A stretch of 64,000 bases of DNA from Impatiens glandulifera. Lineage: Eukaryota > Streptophyta > Magnoliopsida > Ericales > Balsaminaceae. The DNA lies in assembly GCF_907164915.1 (NCBI RefSeq), contig NC_061862.1:120679533-120743532 (forward strand), given 5' to 3'. The notes beneath the pieces were generated by a model. The model was not told the origin of the DNA and did not search any database. It worked only from the letters and a program-made list of their open reading frames with translations. Shown here in pieces: positions 21,146 to 33,719 of this stretch. Position 1 is the first letter of the stretch; the number at the start of each line of letters is the position of its first letter. Position numbers and translations under genes: made by a program.

Positions 21146-22293
21146 AATTAAAAAAATAATTATATATATAATATTTGTATTTTAAAAATATTTAATAAAT
21201 ACTATTATTTTAATATATTTGTATTCTGTCTCCCTTAATCGGATTTGCTCAAATTCCAACGAAATTTGTCTCACCTCTTCCTCAGCTTTTGATGTTGCTA
21301 ACAAATTATGGTATTGCCGGGACAATTTCTCTAGTGTACGCCGAAGATTTTTCCATTAATCACTCATCCTGAATGCATTTCATATTAATCAAACCAAATA
21401 AATCTAATATAACTTAAATCAAACACAATAACCTAATCCAAATATATCACACATTTAACAAAAATATATAGATTTAACAAACAAAATATAATTTAAACTA
21501 ACTTAAATCATATCTAAACTAAACAATAACAAATAAATTAAATCTAACCTGGAATTGGAACCGGCGGTGACGAGAAAGGAGAAGAGAATGAGAAGAGAAT
21601 GAGAAGAAGAAGAGAAGAAGAAACGGAGTAGGCGGCGGTGCGGGCGGCGGTGCGGGCGGAAGAGAGAGAGGGAAAAAAGAGATGCAGAAATAAGAAGAGA
21701 AGGGTTAGGGTTTTGTATTTATAAAGGACATTACCGAAAGTTCTTTGTATAACTTTCAGTTTTGACCCTCCTTAAAACCGAAGGTTTTCTAATAAACTTT
21801 CGGAAATAAGCATCACGAAAATTATTTTTTTTTCAATTTTTTGGGATGAGTCAAAACCGAAGGTTTATTGAAAAAACCTTCGTAATTAACAATTTCAGGA
21901 AATGAAAAATCTGAAGGTTCTTTGAATAACCTTTGCAATTAATCATTCTCAAACTTAGAATATTTTTTCATTTTTTTGGGATGCGTCAAAACCGAAGGAT
22001 TATTGGAAAACCTTCGCAATTAAAATTTTCAGAAAAGGTAAAACCGAAAGTTTTTTGAATAACCTTCGCAATTAACCCACTTCCAACACTTAGAATTATT
22101 TTGTTTTTTTTTGGAAGGTCAAAACCGAAAGTTCTTTGTAGAACTTTCGGTACTAATTAGTAAAACCAAAGGTTTTACACCCCTCTCGGAATCTATTTTA
22201 TTAACGAAAGTTTTCTTTCTCTCGGGATCATTTAGGAGAGTTTTATAAAACCTTCAGTAATATCTGTTGATAAAGGTCAATTTTTTACCAGTG
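21146..22293 (-). mobile_element. CACTA-2 remnant with one terminus (copy I)
   Basis: The right end reads, on the minus strand, CACTGGTAAAAAATTGACC (22,293 inward), nearly the same terminal repeat as CACTA-1. The 500 bp next to it carries subterminal repeats, many arranged as small palindromes such as 'ccgaaagttctttgtagaactttcgg' in two halves (about 21,735-22,260). Further in are a promoter and two exon-like pieces on the minus strand. The opposite terminus is missing; the sequence stops at the inverted tRNA-like head, so the element is truncated. Confidence 0.7.
21221..21700 (-). pseudogene. 5' exons of a CACTA-2 gene (coiled-coil fragment)
   Basis: On the minus strand a TATAAATA box (21,715-21,723) precedes a GA/CT-rich first exon ending in a good donor 'ccag|gtta' (21,549/21,548). 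An acceptor 'cattcag|gatgagtg' starts exon 2 at 21,368. Exon 2 has an ATG at 21,365-21,367 but a TAA at its fourth codon. Beyond this the frame is open to about 21,221 and encodes a coiled-coil-like segment ('NLRRTLEKLSRQYHNLLA', 'EEEVRQISLEFEQIRLRE'). Such helical segments occur in CACTA-encoded transposase-associated proteins (PF03004-like), but the family match is only suggestive. The gene is truncated and non-functional. Confidence 0.5.
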
Positions 22294-22299
22294 ATATAT

Positions 22300-22644
22300 T
22301 TAAATTAAATTTTTTATTTTTAAAATTTATTAATATTTTACTAAAGTTTATTATATATATATATATATATGAATTATTATTACACTATTAATGTTGATTT
22401 TTTATTATTATTTTAAATAAATTAGTTATTATTAATTTTATTTATTTAGATTTATTATTAAAATAATAAATAAAGAAATGTGTCAATTTCTTTCATAATT
22501 AACTAAACTCTAATTTTAAATTATTATTATACTATTATTGTTGACGGTGTAAAATTGTTTTAAATAAATTTATTTATATTTATCATTAAATAAAAAATAA
22601 AAGAATGTGTCAATTTCATTCCTAATTTACTAAACTCTCTTTTT

Positions 22645-22681
<37 letters not shown>
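22300..22681. repeat. Imperfect 150-bp tandem duplication and TA tract
   Basis: Two related blocks ('aaatgtgtcaatttctttc..taa..ctaaactct' at about 22,370-22,515 and 22,520-22,640) sit side by side, followed by a TA run at about 22,650-22,680. No coding content. The region recurs at 39,050-39,467, 44,240-44,671 and 61,060-61,420 with TA tracts of different length. Confidence 0.7.
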
Positions 22682-22685
<4 letters not shown>

Positions 22686-22981
22686 ATCACCGACCTCAAT
22701 CACAGTTTCACACGACTCATATCCTTTAGGAAATCAACCATCAATTTTAATTGACCTCTATTCTCGTGACCTCACGATCTTTTGTCACCGACCTCTTATT
22801 TATCGAAAAACCATATCTCAATCACACTTTATCACATCTCTTATCCCTAAGTAAAAAATTACCAATCTTAATTGGCATTTACCATCTTGACCTCTCACAT
22901 TGGTTAATCAAATATTTGATTCATATTTTTTAAATCATGTTCAATTGTTACAGGTCTATTATTCTTCGACAAACCACATTT

Positions 22982-23555
22982 CAATCACACTTGATTAAAG
23001 GTTTGTACTTGTTTTGTTAGGTTGCAAGTTTAAAACATACATATATAATTTTTAATTTTATTTTTAGCCGTTTTAAGTTTATGGTGGGTCAACAATCTAA
23101 CTCAATGGTCTACTTACTCTCACATATATATCCAAATTAATCACAGCTCTCGACCTGATAATTCGGACACTTTGAAATTAAACACATATATAATATATAT
23201 ATATATATATATTAGTTATATATATTAGTTATATATATATGTTAGTTAAAAATTTAAACTTATATTGTTAAGAATGTCTCACGTTCATCAAATTTTGTGT
23301 TGAATTTAAGATAAAAAATCTTACTAGCCTAGTTTGTTAAATGATTGTACTTGTTTTTGTTAAATTGCAAGTTCGAAACATATATATATTATTTTTAATT
23401 TGATTTTTAACCGTTTTAAGTTTATAAGTGGGTCAAACTACAATAATCCGACCCAAATATTCATTTACTCTCACATATATATCTAAATTAATAACAACTC
23501 TCTGTCAGGCAATTCAGATACTTTGAAATTAAAAATATATATATATATATATTAA
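22982..23555 (+). repeat. Pair of tRNA-like repeats of a second family (copy I)
   Basis: Two related units (about 22,985-23,190 and 23,325-23,540) share 'gtacttgttttgttaggttgcaag', 'ttcgaaaca', 'aaccgttttaagttta', 'gggtcaa', 'actctcacatatatatc' and 'actttgaaattaa', each ending in a TA run. A-box-like 'tagcctagtttgttaaatg' and B-box-like 'caagttcgaaac' suggest tRNA-derived SINEs. Family assignment is tentative. Confidence 0.5.
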
Positions 23556-24201
23556 TATTAGGTGTGAGTTATTTTTCGCTAATATCATTTTAAACATTAT
23601 ATATATATCTATAAAAGTTAACTACTCATTCAATGAGATTACACAATAATATAATAGTTGAGATGAAATTTGAGATATTCAACTGATTTGATACATGAAA
23701 TTATATAATTAAAATTAACGTACTATATTCTTTAGAACTCGTAATTGTAAGAATTGCCTCAAATGAGATTAGTAATAACTTTTACTGTAATAGCTATTGA
23801 ATGTACAACGAAATTGTTGAAAAAGTTTATAATTATAAAAGTCTACAATAAGGAAATAGAATAAATTATAAAAGTTTTATATGTATACAAATTTGTTCAT
23901 ATTTTGTGTTTGTTCATTGACTGAGTGTTTAATGAATTCAATGAAGTTAGATCTATTTGTGAAGATGTTTGCTCTTGATTTTGCTTCACGTTTTTCTTTT
24001 GATATTATTAGGTCTCTTATAATATTTCAAAGCCTAATCCATTCATATACTTACATGTTATACAAGATTTTGAAAAGTAATGTATGATTTTAAAAGATCA
24101 ATGTTTGAAAGTATTCTTGAGCCAATGTCATTCAAACAAGTTTAAAATATGTAGATCTGATTATACAACCAAAATAAAATAAGATAAAACTGTCTACATA
24201 A

Positions 24202-24207
24202 TTTATT
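24202..24207 (-). terminator. AATAAA polyadenylation-like signal
   Basis: On the minus strand AATAAA lies 35 bases after the stop codon of the cysteine-rich gene, a normal near-upstream element distance for a plant 3' UTR. Confidence 0.55.
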
Positions 24208-24241
24208 CTCCTCGATTAGTAATAAATTTCATAACAAATAT

Positions 24242-24680
24242 CTACAATGATCTCTTTGTTTTGCAGTTGGAGTTCTTTCCACAAGCCACCACACACTCTT
24301 CTACTTTTTCAACATCTGTTAATCCAAATCACAATTTAATTAAATAAAAACTTTATTGTAAATTATTTTAAGAATTATAAATATAATTAATAATCTTAAG
24401 AAATTATTATAACATTACCTGCGACTAACTTGGTGCATTCGTCAATAGAACACTTGAGACTACAAGCATCTACATTCATTAGAGAAGGAGGACGGTTGAA
24501 GATGCATTTTGGAATGCATTGTACTCCACATGAAATTCTTGCATTCAAGTCTTTGTTCGTAATAAAACAGGTTATTGCACATTTCTGTAGACATTGTTGG
24601 AATGAACTTGTGTTTGCCGATTCACCATATAAAAGAAACATCAATACAAACACAATCACGATTCCATAAGTACTTGACAT
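24242..24680 (-). CDS. Secreted 12-cysteine (thionin-like) peptide gene, copy I
   Basis: Two coding exons, 24,680-24,419 and 24,315-24,242, are joined by a 103-bp GT-AG intron ('gcag|gtaatg' ... 'ttaacag|atgttg'), giving 111 residues. I chose the ATG at 24,680 over the one at 24,743 because the latter lies only about 22 bp below the TATA box, and the former starts directly with a signal peptide (hydrophobic residues 6-19, likely cleaved near residue 22). The mature part has cysteines at 30, 34, 38, 51, 55, 59, 73, 77, 82, 95, 99 and 105, mostly in CX3C steps. Exon 2 supplies the last three and a basic end. This layout fits plant thionin-like or other defence cysteine-rich peptides acting outside the cell; the exact family and target are inferred, not shown. 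Confidence 0.78.
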
Positions 24681-24765
24681 TGTCACGGTTCTATTTTGTC
24701 TAAAATCACTCTCTTGATTGTTGATGAATATGATAGTATTCATATATTGTATATGGTATATGTGC

Positions 24766-24774
24766 TTATATAAT
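24766..24774 (-). promoter_or_regulatory. TATA box of the cysteine-rich gene, copy I
   Basis: 'attatataag' on the minus strand, about 86 bp before the chosen start codon. The same box is conserved in all intact copies and even upstream of the pseudogenes. Confidence 0.65.
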
Positions 24775-25182
24775 CAAATTCATTGTCGTTACTATTATTA
24801 AGCTATTTTTAATGTGCTTGATTAAATTTTTAACATGAAAATATTTGTATATATATAATTATCCTTTTAAAAACAAATCCTTGTATATAATATCATGACA
24901 TTAAGTTGGAAAAAAAACCATTTTTATTTTCATTTTTTATAGATTTTTCTATTAAATTTCAAAGATTAATTATGAAATAGACAATTACGATTTGTATTTA
25001 TCTATATATAATCTTTAAAATTGTTGAAAAACGATAAAATTAATCATTTATTAAAATAAATAAATATATTTAAGTGTGTATTGCAATATGAGTTCATACC
25101 AAATTTTTTATTTATTAATTTTATCAATCTTATAGTCATCCATGTTCATTTACTTAAAACAGATTTAATTCAGTTAATTCGT

Positions 25183-25521
25183 AATAATATATTATATATA
25201 TTATATATAATAATATATATATATATATATATTATAATTTATTATATATATAATATATTATATATATATATATTATAATTTATTATATATATAATATATT
25301 ATATATATATATAATATATATATATATATATTATATTATATAATATATATATACTATATTATATATATATATAATATATATAATATATATAATATAATAT
25401 ATTATATATATATATATATTATAATATATATATATATATATATAATATTATATATATATATATATATATAATATATAATATATTATAATATATATATATA
25501 TAATATTATATATATATATAA
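25183..25521. repeat. TA-rich tract next to a LINE-like 3' end (copy I)
   Basis: About 340 bp of TA and TATAAT repeats, some in higher-order duplicated blocks. It ends at 'aaaaacggttaataccatttcattaaaa', which resembles the LINE 3' ends at 8,470 and 17,260 (minus orientation). The tract may have grown from a LINE tail. The corresponding site in the third unit (63,818-63,870) has a short (ATA)n instead. Confidence 0.85.
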
Positions 25522-26924
25522 AAACGGTTAATACCATTTCATTAAAATTTCAAAAGTGAGAGAGTAAAAAATTAAAGTTAGACAAATCTTAACTATAATT
25601 AAATGAAGACAATCAATTTTTTTTAAAGAAACTGATTAGTAGCATTCGATAAAATAAATAACAAAATTACAAACAATAAAAATATAATAAAAAAGGTGTT
25701 TATTTCCTTATAAACTTGTTGCGTGGGTCATAAGGTCTTCTTCCTTTCCCTTCTTGTTGCGATGTAAGGAGATTAAATTGAAAAAGATGATGAAACTTGC
25801 TTAATATTTAATTTGCGTATGTCATAAGGTGTTTTTTTTTTGGTATGAATCTAATAGAAATATTTAATTTTAAATCTTCAAGGTTCTCATCTTTGTTGTC
25901 TTTTACTTGAATTTTAGGATTCTTAAATTTGTTTCTTTACAGAATGAATATTAATATTAATAACTCCTAATTAAATAATTAATATATATATAATATTAAA
26001 GTTTATCTGACATATACAAAAAAAAAATTGGTTTAAAAACAAGAAATAATTTAATTAGAAATGGGGTTACAAGTAACGCGATTGTCATACTATATAGTAA
26101 TTATTCCCAATGAAAAAAAATCCGAATATGTATTTGTTATACCTTTATAGAGAATTTGTACTCTAAGGTTATTCAAGTAATATCTTTTTCCTAAAAGCCT
26201 ATTCATATAAGGTTATTTTAGTATTTATTTACCACTTAGATAATCTTAGAATATTTTGAAGGGGAGTTAATCTTCTCTCAAGACAAACACATAATACACT
26301 TAATTCCTATCATATAAGTTTATATATTTTGGGTCATACGATGACAAAGTGCAACTTATAATGGAATTCAAGGGGAGATACGAATACCAAGAACAGTAGT
26401 CTAAGTGATGGGTAAAGACACATTGTGTGAGGGGCATTTCCCGACCACCGTCCTAAATCTAGATTACCAAAAGAAGTTGATGATGATTTTTTTATCATTA
26501 TCTTAGAGATCACAAAATAGATAATGCATTGATATAATATTTGTATTCTTATAATTATATTTTAGATTCTAATACTGATGTTTAGGTAATATATATATAT
26601 ATATAATGATACTTAAATTCAGCAAGACACTACAATAATTCATGTCATCAATTCTCTTTCATCTCTCTCATTCTCTCCTTCTTAATTATTTTTTTCTCAA
26701 TGGTTCTGAACCTTAGTACTTTCACTCACATACTCCTACAAATGCACCTCCAAGAGCTCACCTTCAGGACTGTAAATTGTTTTAACAATCTTTTGCATGA
26801 CATTAAACTGTTTTCATAATGATTTTAAATAATGTTTTGCATAAAACTATTTTCATAATGACAATAATAGCAATGCCCATAGATTCGAATTTTGAGGTCG
26901 AAATTCCTTATTAAGTGGGTAATT
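25522..26924. other. AT-rich intergenic stretch without a recognisable gene
   Basis: Apart from the LINE-like 3' end at the left edge, nothing is recognisable. 26,330-26,470 is less AT-rich but has no open frame of note. It recurs at 47,503-48,907. Confidence 0.5.
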
Positions 26925-27707
26925 TGTCACATCCTAAAAATCCATTTATTCCGACCGAGAATCTTCGGTCCTGGATGAGACTTAACATATTCATAATCAA
27001 GGCAAGTAACTTTTCTATACTTATTGAGAAATCCACACAATGCTATTTATTCATGTATTTTATATAAATGATGTATAATGGTTTCAAAGCATGATTTCAT
27101 TGCATGTCCATAATTTCTAAGAATGATATTTTATAGAAGGTTCATAAAATCAAAGTGATAAATTAATGATGAAGGAATTGACGAATGAATACGGGAAGAG
27201 GGCTACCAAGATGAGCTCAGGTAATCTGATTCCAAAATAATAGATGACAAATTGACGAATATGGATTCCTCACCTTGAAGATCAGCTCAAGTCTAAGGTC
27301 AAAATATGTGCTAAAAATGTGACTGTACCTTCACTATTGATGATGTACCCTTAAAAACCCTCATATGGATGCAATGTAATTAAATGTATTTTTTTTATTC
27401 TTTTAAATGTTTGTTTGGGTCTATCGACTCACTATGCTTGTGTGGTGTAAATACCCATCCATAGTTTTTAGATGACGGGTGAAGGGAGACTTGAAGTGGA
27501 GCAAGGTGCAGGATATGCGTGTGGAAGGAGGGACCGAGACCGTACAACTGTAGTTTTGTAGGAACATGTAGGGAATGACTGACTTTTATAGCACCATTTT
27601 AATAGAAATGTTAAAAAGACACCCTATCGCTTCCGCATACGTAACTAAATTTGTAAGGTTCCACACCCTCTATCTTAGAGTAGAATTTAGGATTTTAGGG
27701 AGTCACA
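26925..27707 (+). mobile_element. Solo-LTR-like gypsy-type element, copy I
   Basis: 783 bp from TGTCACATCC (26,925) to GAGTCACA (27,707). The start resembles the TGTCACACCCC end common to plant Ty3/gypsy LTRs, and the interior has a 'gaccgagaccgtacaactg' stretch near the 3' side. No primer site, polypurine tract or coding region flanks it. I saw no clear 5-bp target duplication; the right flank is a microsatellite. Confidence 0.6.
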
Positions 27708-28086
27708 ATATAAATATATATATATATATATATTTTCTTACTTAACCAAACATATATAAATATAAAACACAAAATAATAATAATTATTTTTTTAAAAGAA
27801 AATTAGTTAGGAAAAATATGATATAAATATACAATATATAATTATTATATATTAAAAATAAATCAGGTGAAAAATATTTTTAATTAGAATAAGAAATATA
27901 TATATATATATAGGAAAAAAATAAAAATATTTATATTAATGTATTTATATAATATATTGAGAAAAATTTAATATTTTTTATTATTGATAATGTTATATAA
28001 TTATTAATAGAAAATTTTGTATTTAATATTAGTATAAGAGATATAATTATTTTTTTATATTCTTTTTACGTGTATGAAAAATTTCA

Positions 28087-29672
28087 TAATTTATATAGTT
28101 ATTCAAAATCTAACTTACAAAATATATATATACATACAAAAAATTATAAAATTATTTCAACAATCATAAGTGGTCTAGCAGTTAAAGTGTTAACATTTTA
28201 TATTGAAGACTTGGGTTCGAATCCCTCTCAAAGAAGTAATTATTATATGTGAGTGCGCGAATATTGGTAGTCGAAACGAAATTGAGAATGTTGGCTTAAA
28301 TAACGCAAACATTTGTAAAAAAAATCTAAGGGTTCGTCTATGAAGGCAATATTGGCTTAAGTAATGCAAACATTGGTGATAAAAACCTAAGGGTTCGTCC
28401 ATGGAGGGAATATCGGCTTAGAGTTAAGAAAACATTGGAGAGAAAGCCTAAGGGTTCGTCCACAGATGGTAATTTAAAGCTTAAGATCTGGCCCAATAAT
28501 GTTTAAGAATGCACCTTCGAATTTGGTTATTAAATCATTCAAATCATTATAGATATAAAAACTTAAATTAATTGGTTAGTTGATTTTTAATATATTTTTT
28601 TTCAAATATGTATATAATAATAAATAATATTAGACCCTAGTAGATAATTTATATAATTATTCAAAATATATATACATACACAAAATTATAAAATTATTTC
28701 AACAATCAGAAGTGGTCTAGCGGTTAATGTGTTAACATTTCATACTAAAGACGATTGTTCGAATCCCTTTAAAAAAATTATTATACGTGAGTGTGCGGAA
28801 ATTGGTAGATGAAGTGGAAGCGAGAATGTTATCTTGAGAAAACCTAAGAATTTATCCATGGAGGGAATATCGGCTTGAGTAACGCAAACATTGGTGAAAA
28901 AAATCTAAGGGTTCATCCACGAAGGGTAATTTAAGGCTTAGTATCATACCCAAGAATGTTTAGAATGCACTCTCTAATTTGGTTATTAAATAATCAAAAT
29001 TATTATAGATATAAAAACTTAAATGAATTGTTTGTTTATTTTTTTTTAATATTTTATTTTTTCAAATATGTAATATAGACCCCACTATATAATTTATATA
29101 ATTATTCAAATTCTAACTTACAAAATATATATACATACACAAAATTATAAACTTATTTCAACAATCATAGGTGGTCTAGCGATTAAAGTGTTAACATTTC
29201 ATACTAAAGACCAGAGTTTGAATCCCTCTAAAAAAGTAATTATTATATGTGAGTGCGAGAATATTGGTAGATGATGCGGAAATGAGAATGTTGGCTTGAG
29301 AAAACCTAAGGGTTTGTTCATGGAGGGAATGTCGGCTTGAGTAACATAAATATTGGTGAGAAAACCTAAATGTTTGTTCATGGAGTGAATGTTGGGTTGA
29401 GTAACGCAAATTTTGGTGAGAAAATTTAAGGGTTCGTCCATGAAGGGAATGTCGGCCTGAGTAACAAAAACATTGATGATAAAAAAACATAAGGGTTATG
29501 CCTAAATGTGTAATCGAATGTTTAAAAATGCACATCGAATTTTGTTATTAAATAATCAAAATCATTATAGATATAAAAATATAAAAACTTAAATTAATTA
29601 GTTAGATGATTTTTTTTAATATTCTTATTTTTCAAATAAATATATAATAATAAGTAATATTAGACTTAGTAG
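28087..29672 (+). repeat. Three tandem tRNA-headed composite repeats (second unit)
   Basis: Same three modules as at 733-2323, with heads at about 28,170-28,230, 28,715-28,770 and 29,172-29,230. Compared with the first unit there are real substitutions ('acgatagttc' versus 'acgattgttc') and small indels, so this pair of units separated earlier than copies I and II. Confidence 0.75.
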
Positions 29673-30401
29673 AACTTTATTTTTGATTGATAATTTAATC
29701 CAAAATTCATTGTTTGAAGATTTGTTTTATCGAAAATACTTTTATTTTCACCTAATGAATATTTTCGATTTATATGATTTTGGGTAAGCTTAAAAAATAA
29801 CCAAACAAATTTAAATAAAATGAGTGGATAAAGGTAAGTTTTGTCATATGTTTTAATAATTAGATAAAAAAAAATATTTAATTAAATTATATAGTGACAT
29901 TTTTAACGTAATTTTTTTTCTTAGTTTTTTTAATTATTATTCGTGCAACAAGCTACATGCTAGTACAATTTAAAATTTAAAATTTATTTTGAACAGTGAT
30001 AACTTAATTTTATATAAAATATGTGTAATTTCAAGAACATATTCTATTATATATAATTTAACTAAATAATTTAATGACATTTTGATCTAAGTGTTTGTTA
30101 AAATGATATGGAATGAAGTTTATTAAGATGATGCATTTGATTGAAGTACATTAAGGTCCTAAATGAGTTATCAACCTCCAACACGAAATTTCAACCCAAA
30201 CATATATATTTTGATTCTTAATCCTCCGATGAAATTTGATTGAAACGGTTATTTCCACTTTTTGTAACATTTCAGTTTTAGTTTATAGTGTAGTGGGTCT
30301 TGAAGAGTTTCTAGTAGTTCATGTCCATATATTTCCTTATTTTTTAACTCCATTATCTAATAATATGGTTATATTTAAATGATTTCATCTTAATAAAAAA
30401 T

Positions 30402-31289
30402 TATTGGAATTAAAATAATTCCATTATTTAAATGGACATGATATTTGAATAAATGAAATTCACACCAAATTCAAATATAAATTAATTGTGAAATTTAATT
30501 CAAATGAAATTTATATCAAATTCAAATGTGAAATTAATCCAAATGAATTTCACACTAAATTCAAATGTGAATTAAGGTGAAATTAATCCAAATGAAATTC
30601 ACATCAAATTTATTGTGAATTAAGGTGAAATTTAATTCAAATGAAAATGAATTTTGTTAATTGTTATAATTAACATTAATGCATTGAATGAGATAATTAA
30701 CAGATGATTAATTGTTATTGTAACTATAAAATATTTATTGATGGATGTAATTTGTAAGATGATGAAAAGGCAAGCAAGGATAACCGTTGGATGAATATAT
30801 GATGGATTAGTGACCGTTGGATTAAAAAATTGATTACGAGTTTAATTTTCAACTATAAATATCCCTTCACCTTGTATTTCTCTTTTCACATCATCTTACA
30901 ATTTCTCACTCTATAATTTTAAAAGTATTTCATGTTCTTTGTGAGTGTCTTCGAGTTTCTTAACTCGACCATCTCTATGCAAAACTGGTGATTGTGATTC
31001 AAGTTCCGTTGTACACTGGGAAGCAGCAATCGACGAAACTCTCCAACACAAACAGGAGACGGTGAAATGTTTTAAGGGAACTATTATTTCACAGGCCTTA
31101 GAGCAAACGAGAATACTTTTATTCATCTCATTTAATAATCTATTGTATATTTTTTATTATTATTGTATTTGTATTCATATAATATTTACGTTTAATTGTT
31201 ACAAGATAAGATTACCAACAAGAATTATTATGTTTTTGTTTCCATCTCTTCTTCCACCTTGAAAAGGCATTCTTAGTTTAAAATAACCA
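30402..31289 (+). mobile_element. Copia-type LTR, uninterrupted (second unit)
   Basis: 888 bp. The first bases are TATTGG instead of TGTTGG, so the LTR end is mutated. It contains the empty target 'gtattcatataatat' of the gypsy insertion found in the first unit. The decayed primer site 'ttgatatcagag' follows at 31,295. Open frames over the GC-rich leader (30,911-31,262) on both strands are LTR sequence, not genes. Confidence 0.7.
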
Positions 31290-31294
31290 TTAAA

Positions 31295-32310
31295 TTGATA
31301 TCAGAGTAGTCTTCTTGAGGGACATGTGAGTGAGAGAAACCCACCATGATAATTCTCTTTTTACATGGATTCAGATATACCATTACATCATTAGAACCAC
31401 CTGTGTTCAATGGTAATAATTAACATGTCTGGTTCGCTCGAATGGAGGCTCATCTGGAGGAAAATAATCTTTGAGAAGTTGTTTAGGAGGAGTATGTAGT
31501 GCCAGAAATACAAGCTAACCTAAAAATGAAATAGATAAAGAATCACGAGGATAATAAGACAAGAATTTAGAATTTTCATTAGGATAATGACTATAAATGC
31601 ATCATTTAAGATTTAAAATTTTCTCAAAGAAGAGTATGTAAGAAATGAAAAGATTAAGGAGATGTAGGCCCTTAGTTTAATTAGGGAATTAAAGATGGTG
31701 AAGATGAAGGATTGAGAGACCATCAAGGAGTACACTAACAGATTACTTACAATTGTCAACAAGGTAAGATTACTTGGCACTGGATTTATTGATTCTAGAT
31801 TAGTTCAAAGGTGCTGATAACTATGCCGGAAAAATTTGAGGCTACCATTTCCTCATTAAAGAACATTAAGGACATGTCAAAGGTCAGTTCGTATAAATTT
31901 TTGGTGCCTTGAAGGAACAAGAACAATGAAGATTGATAAGGAATGAGGGGTTTGTATAAAGAGCATTATCTGTAAAAGTGCAATCAAGTAAAAGTGAAAA
32001 AGGAAGAAGCATTGGAAAAACAAAAAAGAAAGTGTAGGTTCAAATTCTCCAAGCACAAGTAGTTGTTCTAAACCATATTTTCTTGTTTTTAAGTATTGTA
32101 AGAAGAAAGATTATGCTCCTTTTAGATGCTGGAGGAGGTTAGATATGTAGTGTGAGAAGTCATGTGATGGGGAATCACCAAATATTTGCAAAAGTAATCT
32201 GCAATAAAAGGATGTGACTCAAGTGAACTTTCAACAATGAAATGGGCTCAAGTTGCATATCAGGAGGAGCAACTCTTTGTGAAAACTTATTTCTCAACAA
32301 ATAACTTAAG
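31295..32310 (+). pseudogene. Copia gag remnant (second unit)
   Basis: Homologue of 7017-8085 with a deletion of about 50 bp near 31,565 ('gacaagaatttagaattttc') and without the short duplication at the 'aacattaa' site. It ends at the same point before protease, so loss of pol preceded the duplications. Confidence 0.7.
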
Positions 32311-32689
32311 TAATAACTAGGTAAGTTCTGCGTATAATTGCGTCTAGTTAAATGATTAACTCCTTTGTGGTCACATTTTTAATATTAGTATAAACATTAT
32401 ATATGTCTCAAAAATTAATTACTCATTCAATGAGAGACTATGATATAATAGTTGATGATAAAAATGTTAATGTATGGAATTGATTTTATATGATGAAAAT
32501 CATTCAATAAAAATTAATCAGATTTTATTTAGTGATTGAAAAGTAAGACTTGCCCTCACATATAATGGGATTAGTTTTAACTTTCACATTTTTTTAAATA
32601 GTGGTTAAAAATATAATGGAAAATAGTAATAAATTTCTATAATTATAAAAGTCTAAAATAAGAAAATAGAATAAATTAGAATAAATTAG

Positions 32690-33545
32690 AATTTTTTTTT
32701 AAAAAAGGTCCATTTTATTAAAAATGAAAAAAATTAGTTTAAGCACGACGACAAAACATGACATGAAAATAACAAATAAAAATCAAGAAAAAAACAATAC
32801 TTAATAAGTTATCGAGCTTGTAAATCCTCGAAAAGAAAGACTAACTCTCTGATAGACTCTACTGACTTTCTTGAACGAATCTCAGAAAGTATCATAATAA
32901 TAGTATTATAAATGATACGCATTGAATGATTACGATCATTGAAAGTTCGACGATATCTCTCCAACCAGTTAGTTCACCAAAGAATAATTTGGATGGTAAC
33001 TCAAATATGTAGACCTATCATATCAGCCGCATAAATCCAAACTTTCTAGCAACTACCTAAAGACTCGGGCATCACCCAATGAATCATAGTAATACTCCAT
33101 AAAAGACATCAAATACTAGACACCCCAATGCAAGAGTATTTGAATTGTCGATTCAACCTCTTATTGACAAATAAGATAACGACTTACTAAAATATAACAA
33201 TTTTTCGTGCACATCTCATCTGTTAGAATTCCATCATGAATAACGCTCCATCCAAAGAACGAGATCTTGGATGGAATTTTTTAATCAAAAAGTTTTTCCC
33301 AATAAAAATTATATGGAATCATCTTAGAGAACAACGTGTATCAATATCCCACATGAAAACTATCAATATCTTGTTAGCGCATAATGTCTTGTTCAGACGG
33401 TGATACTTGTTTGTGTCCTACCAAAAGTAAACTCTATTATGGAACGAAGTCTCCATAATGTTTAATCTCTTTCTATATCTAATTCGACTAGCAAAATCAC
33501 TATATCGATGATCAAACATGTCCAGCAGTGACATTTCTACTTAAA
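32690..33545 (-). pseudogene. LINE zf-RVT fragment (second unit)
   Basis: Counterpart of 8463-9320. The zf-RVT frame open in the first unit is broken here (a stop after 'KIPSKI..' from 'ttaatcaaaaag', and changed cysteine-side codons), so it decayed further. Confidence 0.68.
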
Positions 33546-33719
33546 TTTTTCTAATTTATGTATAAAGTTTATTCATATTTTGTCTGTATTGGTTGTTTGA
33601 GAGTTTAATGAATTTAGGAAAATGGATTTATTTAGTGAAGATATTTGTCCTTGATTTTGCTTCATGTTTTTCATTTAAGTTTATATCATCCCTCTTATAA
33701 TATTTCAAACCCTGATCAC

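Noticed and set aside
24430..24669. 79-residue plus-strand ORF opposite the cysteine-rich gene (also 46,420 and 63,100)
   Set aside because: Antisense shadow of exon 1; the minus strand has signal peptide, splice sites, TATA box and conserved cysteines.
24681..24743. Upstream ATG adding 21 residues to the cysteine-rich peptide
   Set aside because: It lies only about 22 bp below the TATA box, so it is probably not transcribed, and it would bury the signal peptide.
30911..31262. ORFs on both strands of the copia LTR leader (also near 53,000)
   Set aside because: They overlap on opposite strands in LTR sequence and are not kept open in the first unit.
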